A stretch of 50,255 nt of DNA from Marinobacter sp. (GCA_014762755.1 JABURI010000258.1:1-50255); one strand, 5' to 3'. Counted from the stretch's first letter, positions 41,366 to 50,106 are shown. Notes: generated by a model not told the origin, from the sequence alone. Numbers and translations are program-made.

Positions 41366-41677
41366 ATGGCGTCCAGTATCAGAGTACGTGCAGTAGAAAA
41401 TAACGGTGTGACATCACTGAAAGCCCTGGTTCGACACCCCATGGATTCAGGCTTTGTGAAGGATTCCGCAGGCAATGTCATTCCTGCCCACTTCATCAAG
41501 GTTCTGACCATTTCCCATAACGGCAAGAACGTGTTTGTGGCCAACTGGGGCCCGGCGGTATCCAAGGATCCGTTCCTGGAGTGTCGATTCAAAGGAGCCA
41601 AGAAGGGTGACGAGCTCACCATCAGCTGGATCGATAACGAGGGCGCAAGCGATTCAACCACCGCAACGATCGCCTGA
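41366..41677 (+). CDS. soxZ: thiosulfate oxidation carrier complex protein SoxZ
   Basis: ALVRHPMDSGFVKDSAGNVIPAHFIKVLT...WGPAVSKDPFLECRFKGAKKGDELTISW. Confidence 0.95.
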   Translation: MASSIRVRAVENNGVTSLKALVRHPMDSGFVKDSAGNVIPAHFIKVLTISHNGKNVFVANWGPAVSKDPFLECRFKGAKKGDELTISWIDNEGASDSTTATIA

Positions 41678-41728
41678 AGATGGTCGGCGGACAGGATCAT
41701 CCTGAGCCGCCGAAAAGGAGGATTGGAC

Positions 41729-42568
41729 ATGCTTAAAGCGAAAGTCATTCTGGTCGCTCTCGGGGCGGCGCTTGCAGTGCCTCAAGCATTGGCGGGAGCG
41801 ACACCCGAAGAGGACCGGAAAGAAACGGTTGAATACTTCAAGCAGATGTTCCCGGATGTGCCTTTCGAGGAGTTCGTGAACGGCCAGTACGCACTGAACG
41901 AAGACCGCCGCAAACAGTGGGAATCCATGCAGGATTTTCCTCCCTACGAGTTTGCGGTAGCCGAAGGTCAGGAGATGTTTGAAACGCCGTTTGCCAATGG
42001 CAAGACCTACGCCAGCTGTTTTGAAAACGGTGGCATCGGGATTCGACAGAACTATCCCTATTTCGACACGGAAAAGAATGAGGTGATCACCCTTGAACTC
42101 GCCATAAACCGCTGCCGTGAGGCCAATGGTGAGGAGCCTCTGAAATGGAAGAAGGGGGCCATCGCGTCAATATCCGCTTATATGGCATCCACCTCCCAGG
42201 GCAAACCCATCAATATCAAGGTGCCGGACGACCCTGATGCACTGGCTGCCTACCAGGATGGCAAGGAGTTCTACTACAGCCGGCGGGGGCAACTGAATTT
42301 CTCCTGCGCAAGCTGTCATGTGCAGAACCCCGGCAAATGGATCCGGGCGGACTTCCTGTCACCAGCCCTGGGACAACCGGCAAACTTCCCGGTACATCGG
42401 TCCAAATGGGGTGAGCTGGGCACGCTGCATCGCCGCTTCGCGGGATGTAACAACAACGTTCGCGCGGAACCGTTGCCGGCACAGAGTGAGGAATACCGTA
42501 ATCTCGAATATTTCCTGACCTACATGAGCAATGGACTTCCAGTCGTCGGCCCGGCGACACGGCCATAG
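41729..42568 (+). CDS. soxA: sulfur oxidation c-type cytochrome SoxA (single CxxCH)
   Basis: LNFSCASCHVQNPGKWIRADFLSPALGQPANFPVHRSKWGELGTLHRRFAGCNNNV. Confidence 0.94.
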   Translation: MLKAKVILVALGAALAVPQALAGATPEEDRKETVEYFKQMFPDVPFEEFVNGQYALNEDRRKQWESMQDFPPYEFAVAEGQEMFETPFANGKTYASCFENGGIGIRQNYPYFDTEKNEVITLELAINRCREANGEEPLKWKKGAIASISAYMASTSQGKPINIKVPDDPDALAAYQDGKEFYYSRRGQLNFSCASCHVQNPGKWIRADFLSPALGQPANFPVHRSKWGELGTLHRRFAGCNNNVRAEPLPAQSEEYRNLEYFLTYMSNGLPVVGPATRP

Positions 42569-42593
42569 TCAGGAACGGAGAGGGAGAAACGCA

Positions 42594-42899
42594 ATGAAAA
42601 AGCCTTTACTCGCAATCGGTATCTCGCTTGCACTGTCCGTTCCGCTGGTCGCCCAGGCAGGCCCGAAAGAGGACTTCCAGGAAGTCTACTCCAAGGCCGA
42701 AAGCACCCATCAGGATGCCGGGACCTTCCAGTGGACGATTACCAGTGACCGCCTCAAGAGCGCTAAATCGGCGGCTGACAGTGGCGATTATGAAAAAGCG
42801 GTAGCCATGGCTAACGAGGCTCTGAAGCTCGCCGAAGAGTCCGTTGCCCAACGTAAACAGCAAAAGGAGGCATGGCGCCAGGTCGCCATAGGTAACTGA
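42594..42899 (+). CDS. soxK: SoxXA-binding protein SoxK-like
   Basis: Small secreted helical protein between soxA and soxB; TITSDRLKSAKSAADSGDYEKAVAMANEALKLAEESVAQRKQQKEAW. Confidence 0.8.
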   Translation: MKKPLLAIGISLALSVPLVAQAGPKEDFQEVYSKAESTHQDAGTFQWTITSDRLKSAKSAADSGDYEKAVAMANEALKLAEESVAQRKQQKEAWRQVAIGN

Positions 42900-42983
42900 T
42901 CCCGCTTGCCGGACCTGATCGGCTTCCCGTTAATCGAACCGGGAAGCCGGTCCCTCCAATAACTACAAAGAAAGGAGAGTGCA

Positions 42984-44741
42984 GTGACCATTTCCCGTAG
43001 AGACTTCCTTATGGCGATGCAGGCGGCAGCCGTAGCCGGTCTTGCCCCGAAACTTGCTTTGGCCAAAGGTGGCGAGGGACTGTACGACGCACCCAAGTTC
43101 GGCAATGTCCGACTGCTTCATCTCACCGACATCCATGCCCAGTTATCCCCGGTACATTTCCGTGAACCGAACGTGAACCTTGGCATTGGTCCCAGCAAGG
43201 GCAGGGTGCCTCACCTGGTGGGACAGCATTTCCTGGACCATTTCGGCATTCCGATGGATAGCCGCCGGTCCCATGCGTTTACCTATCTTGATTACACAGA
43301 AGCGGCCCAGGAATACGGCAAGCTGGGCGGCTTCGCACATCTGAAAACCCTGATTGACCAGCTTCGGGAACAGGCCGGTGACGGCAACTCCCTGTTGCTC
43401 GACGGCGGCGATCTCTGGCAGGGATCCGGCACAGCGGTCTGGACCAACGGCGAGGATATGGTCGAGGCCAGCAACCGCCTTGGCATTGATATCATGACCG
43501 CACACTGGGAGTTCACCTACCCCGAGGAGCAGATCCGCAAGAATGTCGGCGCTTTCAAGGGCGAGTTTCTGGCCCAGAATGTTTTCCTTTCCGACGAAGC
43601 CATGTTCATGGGCGCAGAGGCCTACGATGAGGTCAGCGGCCGGGTCTTCAAGCCCTATACAATCCGCGAACTAGGCGGCAAGCGCGTTGCGATCATCGGC
43701 CAGGCCTTCCCCTATACGCCGATTGCCAACCCATCCTATTTCATTCCGGACTGGCGCATGGGCATCCGTGAAAACGAGATGCAGGCACTGGTCAACGAAA
43801 TCCGTGAGAACGAGAAGGTCAATGCGGTCGTGGTGCTCTCCCACAACGGCATGGACGTGGACCTCAAGATGGCCAGCCGTGTTACCGGCATCGATGCCAT
43901 TCTGGGCGGCCATACCCACGATGCGGTGCCGCAGCCGACTGAAGTCACCAACCCGGGCGGCAAGACTCTCGTGAGCAATGCCGGCACCAACGGCAAATAC
44001 GTTGCTGTGCTGGATCTGGATATCGGTAATAACGGGGTCCGCGGTTACGAATACAAACTGCTGCCCGTGTTCTCCGATCTGATCGAGGCGGATCCGGCCA
44101 TGACCAGCTTCATCCAGGAAGTCCGCGCCCCCTACATGGACAAGCTCGGTGAGAAGCTGGCCGTGGCAGATGAGCTGTTGTACCGACGAGGTAATTTCAA
44201 CGGCACCATGGACCAGGTGATCTGCGATGCACAGCGCAAGGTGCTTGATGCCCAGATCTCACTGTCGCCAGGCTTCCGCTGGGGCACAACAGTGTTGCCG
44301 GGTGAACACATCACCATGGACGACGTCATGAATGCCACCGCGATTACCTATCCCGAAACCTATGTTCGTGAGATGTCCGGGGCGGACCTGAAACTGATCA
44401 TGGAAGACGTGGCAGACAATCTGTTCAACAAGGATCCGTATCGTCAGCAGGGTGGCGACATGGTCCGGGTAGGGGGCATGGATTATACCTGTGATCCAAC
44501 CGGCTCCATGAATGGCCGGATCTCGGACATGCGACTGGATAACGGCGAGGCCATTGAAGCCAACAAGATGTACAAAGTTGCTGGCTGGGCCACTGTGAAT
44601 TCGCGGGCACCCGGTCGCCCGATCTGGGATGTGGTTGCCGATTATCTGAGGTCGGAGAAGACGGTCAAGATCAGTAAGTTCAACACGCCGAAGCTCAAGA
44701 ACGTGGCAGGGAATCCGGGGATTGCTGATTACGCGGGGTGA
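42984..44741 (+). CDS. soxB: thiosulfohydrolase SoxB
   Basis: Tat signal SRRDFL; LLHLTDIHAQLSPVHFREP; LLLDGGDLWQGSGT; VVLSHNGMDVDLKMA; GHTHDAVPQP. Confidence 0.96.
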   Translation: MTISRRDFLMAMQAAAVAGLAPKLALAKGGEGLYDAPKFGNVRLLHLTDIHAQLSPVHFREPNVNLGIGPSKGRVPHLVGQHFLDHFGIPMDSRRSHAFTYLDYTEAAQEYGKLGGFAHLKTLIDQLREQAGDGNSLLLDGGDLWQGSGTAVWTNGEDMVEASNRLGIDIMTAHWEFTYPEEQIRKNVGAFKGEFLAQNVFLSDEAMFMGAEAYDEVSGRVFKPYTIRELGGKRVAIIGQAFPYTPIANPSYFIPDWRMGIRENEMQALVNEIRENEKVNAVVVLSHNGMDVDLKMASRVTGIDAILGGHTHDAVPQPTEVTNPGGKTLVSNAGTNGKYVAVLDLDIGNNGVRGYEYKLLPVFSDLIEADPAMTSFIQEVRAPYMDKLGEKLAVADELLYRRGNFNGTMDQVICDAQRKVLDAQISLSPGFRWGTTVLPGEHITMDDVMNATAITYPETYVREMSGADLKLIMEDVADNLFNKDPYRQQGGDMVRVGGMDYTCDPTGSMNGRISDMRLDNGEAIEANKMYKVAGWATVNSRAPGRPIWDVVADYLRSEKTVKISKFNTPKLKNVAGNPGIADYAG

Positions 44742-44744
44742 ACT

Positions 44745-45206
44745 ATGGGCAGGAATTTGCTTCCGAAGTATCTGACCTTGGGGCTGGCGATCGCGTTACT
44801 GGCGGTCACCACCGCTCTGAGGGCGGAACCGGTCAGTGAGAACAAGCCGTTCGCGGAGAAATTCCTGCTTCTTCAGCTAAGTGACGACGAGCCGGCAAAG
44901 CAGGACAAAGTCCTTAGTATTGCGGCCAACCTTCTCGAACATTACGGGCCGGACCTGATTGATATCGAAATCACCACGTTCGGCCCGGGCGTCAGGCTGA
45001 TGTACACAGACAATAGTCGCGTAAAGCGTATCCACAGCCTTATGGCCCAGGGCGTGCGGTTCACCGTCTGTATGAACACCATTGATACCATAGAGCGCAA
45101 TACCGGAACCCGACCGGCTATCCATCCGGAAAGTGTTCCGGTGGATGTAGGCGTCGCCAACATTCTCGAAAAGGTCGAAGAGGGCTACGTGCTCGTGCGC
45201 CCATGA
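44745..45206 (+). CDS. secreted DsrE-family protein
   Basis: Signal peptide, DsrE-like pattern ITTFGPGVRLMYTDN...LMAQGVRFTVCMNTID; follows soxB. Confidence 0.8.
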   Translation: MGRNLLPKYLTLGLAIALLAVTTALRAEPVSENKPFAEKFLLLQLSDDEPAKQDKVLSIAANLLEHYGPDLIDIEITTFGPGVRLMYTDNSRVKRIHSLMAQGVRFTVCMNTIDTIERNTGTRPAIHPESVPVDVGVANILEKVEEGYVLVRP

Positions 45207-45234
45207 TCGTCCCTCTATATAAAGGAAGCATGTC

Positions 45235-45750
45235 ATGAAGACCAAGCTGTCAAAATCCCTGATGTTTGTCTCAGCCCTCGCCGCCAGTGGACTGGCCGGC
45301 GCCCAGGGCAGCGACCAGCCGGTCATGGTCGAGATCAAGAAACTGTCCATGGATACCGCCCTGACCATCGCCAAAACAGCCATTGACGCATGCCGGGAGG
45401 AGGGCGTTCAGGTTTCGGTAACGGTCGTTGACCGTGGCGGACATCCCCAGGTGGTGTTGCGGGATGTGCTGGCCATGGATCTGTCCCTCGAGGTCAGTTA
45501 TCGCAAGGCCTACACCGCCATGACCTTCACCAGCCCGACGTCAGCCCTGGAAGATCGTTTCACCGGCCCGTTTTCTGTCGGCAAGGTGGAAAACGTATTG
45601 CTCTCGGCGGGGGGAGTTCCTATCCAGGCAAGCGGTGAAACCGTCGGCGGTGTCGGCGTGAGTGGGGCGCCTTCCGGGGAGACCGATGAAATGTGCGCCC
45701 AGGCCGGTGTCGCGGCCGTGGAAATGGACCTGGAAATGGCCTCCTTCTAA
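45235..45750 (+). CDS. GlcG/HbpS-like heme-binding protein
   Basis: VEIKKLSMDTALTIAKTAIDACREEGVQVSVTVVDRGGHPQVVLRDVLA...SYRKAYTAMTF...GGVPIQASGETVGGVGVSGAPSGETDEMCAQAGV. Confidence 0.88.
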   Translation: MKTKLSKSLMFVSALAASGLAGAQGSDQPVMVEIKKLSMDTALTIAKTAIDACREEGVQVSVTVVDRGGHPQVVLRDVLAMDLSLEVSYRKAYTAMTFTSPTSALEDRFTGPFSVGKVENVLLSAGGVPIQASGETVGGVGVSGAPSGETDEMCAQAGVAAVEMDLEMASF

Positions 45751-45783
45751 TCGCTCACCTGTTAAAATACCAGGGGAATCATA

Positions 45784-46545
45784 ATGCTACGAAGTATTTT
45801 GAAAGTTGTTTCCCCATTACTTCTGTTGCCCTCATTAGCGCTTTCGGCCAGTTACCCGGATGCCGTGCAGGTTCTGGTGGATGAGGGTCTGAAGGTGGAA
45901 GCCAGTTTTGAAGCCCCGGGGGGGCTGAAAGGCTTTGTGGGCCGCCGGAACGGGCATCCTGTATCCCTCTACCTCATGCCGGACGGCGAGCACGTGGTCA
46001 TCGGCAAGATGGTGGACGGTTTTGGTCAGGACCTGAGCGCAGACCACCTCCGGAACTGGCTGCCCAAACCGGATCTGACCGGCGCCTGGCAAACCCTGGC
46101 GGACGCCGCCTGGGTGTCGGAGGGGCCGAGTGATGCCAGGCGCATCGTGTATGTCTTTTCCGACCCCAACTGCGGGTATTGCGTCGTGTTCCGGGAGAAG
46201 GCCCAGCCTTACCTGGAACGTGGCATTGAATTGCGCCACATCATGGTGGGTATCATCCAGCCTTCCAGTCTGGCCAAGGCAGCCAGCGTTCTCGGCGCGG
46301 AGAACCCGGTGCAGAAACTTGAATTTCATGACAGCCAGTTTCCCAGGGACTGGCTCGAATCCGATGACAATGTGCCGCAAGACCTGAGGGAGAAGGTGGA
46401 GAGCAACAATCGATTGATGGAGAGCCTGTCGGTGGCTGCCACGCCATCGGTTTTCTATAAGGACCCGGATGGACAAATCCATAAGATTGTCGGCCTTCCT
46501 GATGATTCGGCGTTAGCTGAAGCGGTATTCAGGCATCCGGAATAG
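45784..46545 (+). CDS. DsbC/DsbG-like thiol:disulfide protein
   Basis: Signal peptide; VFSDPNCGYCVVFREKAQPYL (CGYC), AATPSVFYKDPDGQIHKIVG. Confidence 0.9.
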   Translation: MLRSILKVVSPLLLLPSLALSASYPDAVQVLVDEGLKVEASFEAPGGLKGFVGRRNGHPVSLYLMPDGEHVVIGKMVDGFGQDLSADHLRNWLPKPDLTGAWQTLADAAWVSEGPSDARRIVYVFSDPNCGYCVVFREKAQPYLERGIELRHIMVGIIQPSSLAKAASVLGAENPVQKLEFHDSQFPRDWLESDDNVPQDLREKVESNNRLMESLSVAATPSVFYKDPDGQIHKIVGLPDDSALAEAVFRHPE

Positions 46546-46587
46546 CGCGGTGGTTGGTTCCGGGGTGTTTACATAAGGAGAATAACA

Positions 46588-47523
46588 ATGGGTTTTCGAG
46601 GACTGTTTCTGGCTTTTCTGATCATTCCGGGGATTGTCACTGCAAGCAATGACATGCCGGAGCAACTGGAGCTCACCAAGGTCACCGACCGGGTCTACTC
46701 GGCGATAGGTGCAACGGCGCCGGGTACCTATGAGAACCACGGCCACAACAACAACCTGAGCTTTATCATTACCGAAAAGGGTGTTGTGGTATTCAACGGT
46801 GGTGACAATTACCTTCTGGCGAAATCATTCCACAATTCCATTCGCAGCATCACTGACAAGGACGTCAAATACGTGGTGAATGAGAATGCCCAGGGCCACT
46901 CCATGCTGGGCAACAGTTATTGGCGGGACCAGGGCGTTCCGATCATCGCCCAGAACGAAGCCATTGCGGAATTCGAGCATCAGGGCGAAGCCAAGCTGGC
47001 CTCCATGCAGCGCCGGATGAAGGACAAGGCTGAGGGAACCTACGTTGCCGTGCCCGATATCGGGTTTGATAAGCGTTACGACCTGGAGATGGGGGACGTA
47101 ACTATCGAACTGCACTATTTCGGCCCGGGCCACGCGCCGGGAGACATTGCTCTGTGGTTGCCCGAGGAAAAACTGGTGATCACCGGCGACCTGGGTTTCC
47201 ATCAACGCCTGCTGGCTGTGTTTGAGGATACCGAGACCGGCGCCTGGATCGAATCATTCGACAAGATGACCGAACAACTGGACCCGGAGATCGTGATTCC
47301 GGGGCATGGCGAGCCGACCACCATTGATGTGGTGACGAAGGAAACCCGGGGCTATCTCGTCTTTCTGCGCAACGCCGTGACCGAAATCCTGGAGCAGGGC
47401 GGTGGACTGGACGATGCCTATAACATCGACCAGTCCCAGTGGTCCTACCTCGATACGTTCGAGGAGCTGGCCGGCAAAAATGCCGGGCGGGTTTTCCAGG
47501 ATCTGGAGTTTGAGTACTTCTGA
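46588..47523 (+). CDS. MBL-fold protein, SoxH/quinoprotein-relay-like, with variant metal motif
   Basis: VVNENAQGHSMLGNSYW, YFGPGHAPGDIALWLPEEKLVITGDLGFH, VIPGHGEPT. Confidence 0.85.
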   Translation: MGFRGLFLAFLIIPGIVTASNDMPEQLELTKVTDRVYSAIGATAPGTYENHGHNNNLSFIITEKGVVVFNGGDNYLLAKSFHNSIRSITDKDVKYVVNENAQGHSMLGNSYWRDQGVPIIAQNEAIAEFEHQGEAKLASMQRRMKDKAEGTYVAVPDIGFDKRYDLEMGDVTIELHYFGPGHAPGDIALWLPEEKLVITGDLGFHQRLLAVFEDTETGAWIESFDKMTEQLDPEIVIPGHGEPTTIDVVTKETRGYLVFLRNAVTEILEQGGGLDDAYNIDQSQWSYLDTFEELAGKNAGRVFQDLEFEYF

Positions 47524-47526
47524 CCC

Positions 47527-48306
47527 TCAGTCAAATCGCTGCAAATCCTGGAGCCCAATGGTGTACTCGTCTTTCGCGCTGTCAAAAGCAATCCGGTAGG
47601 TCGCGGGGTACCAGGCCGGATAACTATAGCGCTGCGGTCTACTGACCGGTGTGGTCGAGTCCTTAAGGGACTGCAAAAAGTCGAGCGATACCATCGGCTC
47701 CACAAACATCAACTCACCCCTGTAATAGCCATAAATGAAGTTGTGGCTGAAAGGCTGCCCGTGGAATTCGACGCCCGCAGGATCGAGGCCATGCATCCCC
47801 ATCCTGTCCACAGCAGCATCCGGTGGGATCACGTAGCCCGCGGGAACGAGCTGTTCATCAGGCGCCACCATGGCAAGGACACGATCCTCGCCATGGAAAG
47901 TAATCGCTTCGCGTTCCTCGTTCTTGATCAGATAGAAATGCACATCAAAATGAGGGACCGAGTACACGCCCTCGGGAAGGTGGCCTGCCGGATTCCAGTC
48001 AAGGAGGACATGATCATAGCCGGTTCGCGGGCCAGCCTCCGGAATTGGGATTGCAAATTCCCAGGCAGGCTTGTTGGCATCGTATGCCGGCAGCCCCTGT
48101 AAAGCATCTCTGGTCATCACCACTGATACGGACTCCGGCTCGTTCCTGGTATTGGTCGTAACCATTACCCAGGCCGACCCATTGCCGACCGCCACAGGCG
48201 TACCGATAAAAGCGTTTGGTTCGTCCCCAAAAACAGCTCCGGCAAAAGCCCCAAGAACCAACACCCGAATCCAGCGAGACGGGCAAGAGGTCAGAAGAGA
48301 TTTCAT
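47527..48306 (-). CDS. DUF5602/TTHB210-like secreted protein
   Basis: Signal peptide; HFDVHFYLI...MGMHGLDP...EFHGQPFSHNFIYGYYRGELMFVEPMVS; family name from memory. Confidence 0.65.
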   Translation of the reverse strand: MKSLLTSCPSRWIRVLVLGAFAGAVFGDEPNAFIGTPVAVGNGSAWVMVTTNTRNEPESVSVVMTRDALQGLPAYDANKPAWEFAIPIPEAGPRTGYDHVLLDWNPAGHLPEGVYSVPHFDVHFYLIKNEEREAITFHGEDRVLAMVAPDEQLVPAGYVIPPDAAVDRMGMHGLDPAGVEFHGQPFSHNFIYGYYRGELMFVEPMVSLDFLQSLKDSTTPVSRPQRYSYPAWYPATYRIAFDSAKDEYTIGLQDLQRFD

Positions 48307-48708
48307 GGGTTTGCTCCTCCATGACAGGGCGCCACAAGGGCACCTTCAACAGCCGTAATGGCCACTGAGCCATTGCCCTTCGGCTTATTCAGAGGAGATC
48401 ACAAGTGGCAGGGGGGCTGACTGCAGGGAACACATTCCATCCGCGCGCTTGTCCTGACAACTACCACCAGAATGGGATTTGGCTGGACCTGTTCAATATA
48501 TCACCAGAGCTGGCCAGGCGGGAGAACTTTTTTCTGCAGCGCGTGCGTACTGTTTCATACGTAAAATGCGCTACTTCGCGGACGTTGAGACCAGGAAGTA
48601 GTGGTTTCTAAGCATTTGTTTAGCAAGAGGTAAGCAGTAGCATAGTTCCCTAACGACTACCAAGGCACGATTTGTTTGCCGGCAACTCCGACAGGATGAT
48701 TAGAGACT

Positions 48709-48861
48709 ATGAAAACAGCTGCTACCTGGTTTAAGGGTTGGCGTATGAAGCGCAACTTTGTACGCCTCGTAGAGAATACCGAACCCCGTCTTCTTCTGGA
48801 TGCCGGGTTTTCACCGGAAGTTGTCGAAGCACGACTTCGCACACCTTTCTGGAAGTTCTGA
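48709..48861 (+). CDS. DUF1127/YjiS-like small protein
   Basis: ATG..TGA reads MKTAATWFKGWRMKRNFVRLVENTEPRLLLDAGFSPEVVEARLRTPFWKF, similar to the ...LLxDIGLTRADVExEARKPFWR pattern of DUF1127; below the ORF track length cutoff. Confidence 0.6.
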   Translation: MKTAATWFKGWRMKRNFVRLVENTEPRLLLDAGFSPEVVEARLRTPFWKF

Positions 48862-48888
48862 TCGGCCCTCCGGGCTCGGCAGAAAGAA

Positions 48889-48916
48889 GGCCGGTGCAAT
48901 TGATTTGCATCCGGCC
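48889..48916 (-). terminator. hairpin, possible terminator for the minus-strand cytochrome gene
   Basis: GGCCGGTGCAA-ttgat-TTGCATCCGGCC with a 1-nt bulge; minus-strand continuation is TTCTTTCT. Confidence 0.5.
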
Positions 48917-48943
48917 TGACGGATTTGTTCAATTCCGCGGTCT

Positions 48944-49300
48944 TCACATCTTTTCCGCGCGCATATCCAGAATCCAATTCACTAATTTTCTTGCCTCTTT
49001 CTCACTGACTTCTGCACGGTCATCCATTTCCGGCATTTCCGCGGAGCCCCAGTGATCCTCTCCGCCCGTGAGAACGACCTGTACCAGTCGATCTGCATCA
49101 TCCTTGGTATATTTCTGGGCAATGCTCTGGAAGGAGGGCGCCCGGGGAACCTCTTCACTGGTCGTATGGCAAGCCATACATTGCTTTTCCTCGGCCAGTT
49201 GCATCGTGCCTTTTCCGTGGGAGTCAGCCAGCACCGTCACTGAGCCAAGAGAAAGGCAAATACAGCCTGCCAGGGTGATTGGTAGGTTGGTCCGTTTCAT
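48944..49300 (-). CDS. small class I c-type cytochrome
   Basis: Signal peptide, CMACHTTSEEVPRAPSFQSIAQKY...WILDM. Confidence 0.88.
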   Translation of the reverse strand: MKRTNLPITLAGCICLSLGSVTVLADSHGKGTMQLAEEKQCMACHTTSEEVPRAPSFQSIAQKYTKDDADRLVQVVLTGGEDHWGSAEMPEMDDRAEVSEKEARKLVNWILDMRAEKM

Positions 49301-49646
49301 ATCTGCTTCCTTTCGTTCAATCCTGGTTTAATCGTCCGAGATTACCACCAATGGTATTCACCAAGACTGCGACCTCTTGATTAAAACTAGATCATGAGTT
49401 CCCAGGACGCCACTCACTGCCGTGTTGAGAGCATTTAGCGTATCTAACTTAGGCGCGGTGCAGCTGTTCATTCATCTGAATACACACGGCGGCGGCGCCA
49501 GCGCGGTATTACGGACTAAAACCGGTGATCTAGAGTGATAAGTATGTTGTGGCACCACCTCTTGCTGGATGGGAAAAGAAACCATGAAAACAACAGTGCT
49601 TAAAGGCGCGTTGGAAATCTGGTTAGCGAAAGGAACGCCGTACCGT

Positions 49647-49674
49647 ATTTAACATAATATACATTATGCGCAGT
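49647..49674 (-). other. dif: candidate chromosomal dif site (XerC/XerD recombination site)
   Basis: Reverse complement ACTGCGCATAATGTATATTATGTTAAAT compared with recalled E. coli dif GGTGCGCATAATGTATATTATGTTAAAT: 26/28 identical, differing only in the first two bases. Confidence 0.92.
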
Positions 49675-49846
49675 ATTGCATGGGTGCTGTCTGGAAATCA
49701 GGGTACAGCACCTCCTCAACACTACGGATAAAAGGTCAGCTCCTGCCACGCACACCAGGGGTTATTCTCCTCATTATGATGAGTAAGACATTCCACCAAC
49801 GCTTCTCTCAAATTCGGCGGCTCGCAATAACCCAGCGTCGGACTCA

Positions 49847-49876
49847 GGGGTCTGATGAAAACTTTCATCTGACCCC
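49847..49876. repeat. REP-like palindrome 1
   Basis: GGGGTCTGATGAAAACTTTCATCTGACCCC, near-perfect 30-bp inverted repeat. Confidence 0.85.
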
Positions 49877-49920
49877 ATCTTATGTGTCGGAGACGAGTTT
49901 CATCCCGGTGCTCCAACTCC

Positions 49921-49950
49921 GGGGTCAGATGAACGACTTCATCTGACCCC
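49921..49950. repeat. REP-like palindrome 2
   Basis: GGGGTCAGATGAACGACTTCATCTGACCCC, 30-bp inverted repeat sharing its arms with repeat 1, 44 bp away. Confidence 0.88.
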
Positions 49951-50106
49951 TTATTAGAGAAAAGCCCCAATAACCGTCATACCTGGCCACAAAAATCATC
50001 GGAAGACTCATTCCTCTGAGCAAGGAGGCACAGATCGCCAAAATTACCAGACAAGTTACAAGGTGAAGTCATTAGGGTAACATGCTGATTTTAAGAGGAT
50101 ATACAT

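Noticed and set aside
48405-48611. 68-aa plus-strand ORF
   Set aside because: No motif, no convincing RBS; likely non-coding or decayed sequence.
49640-49680. Integron attC or plasmid pdif site
   Set aside because: Sequence matches chromosomal dif much better; no integron integrase or cassette structure is present.
49722-49970. 82-aa minus-strand ORF through the REP pair
   Set aside because: Mostly encoded by the palindromes themselves; possible transposase remnant cannot be supported.
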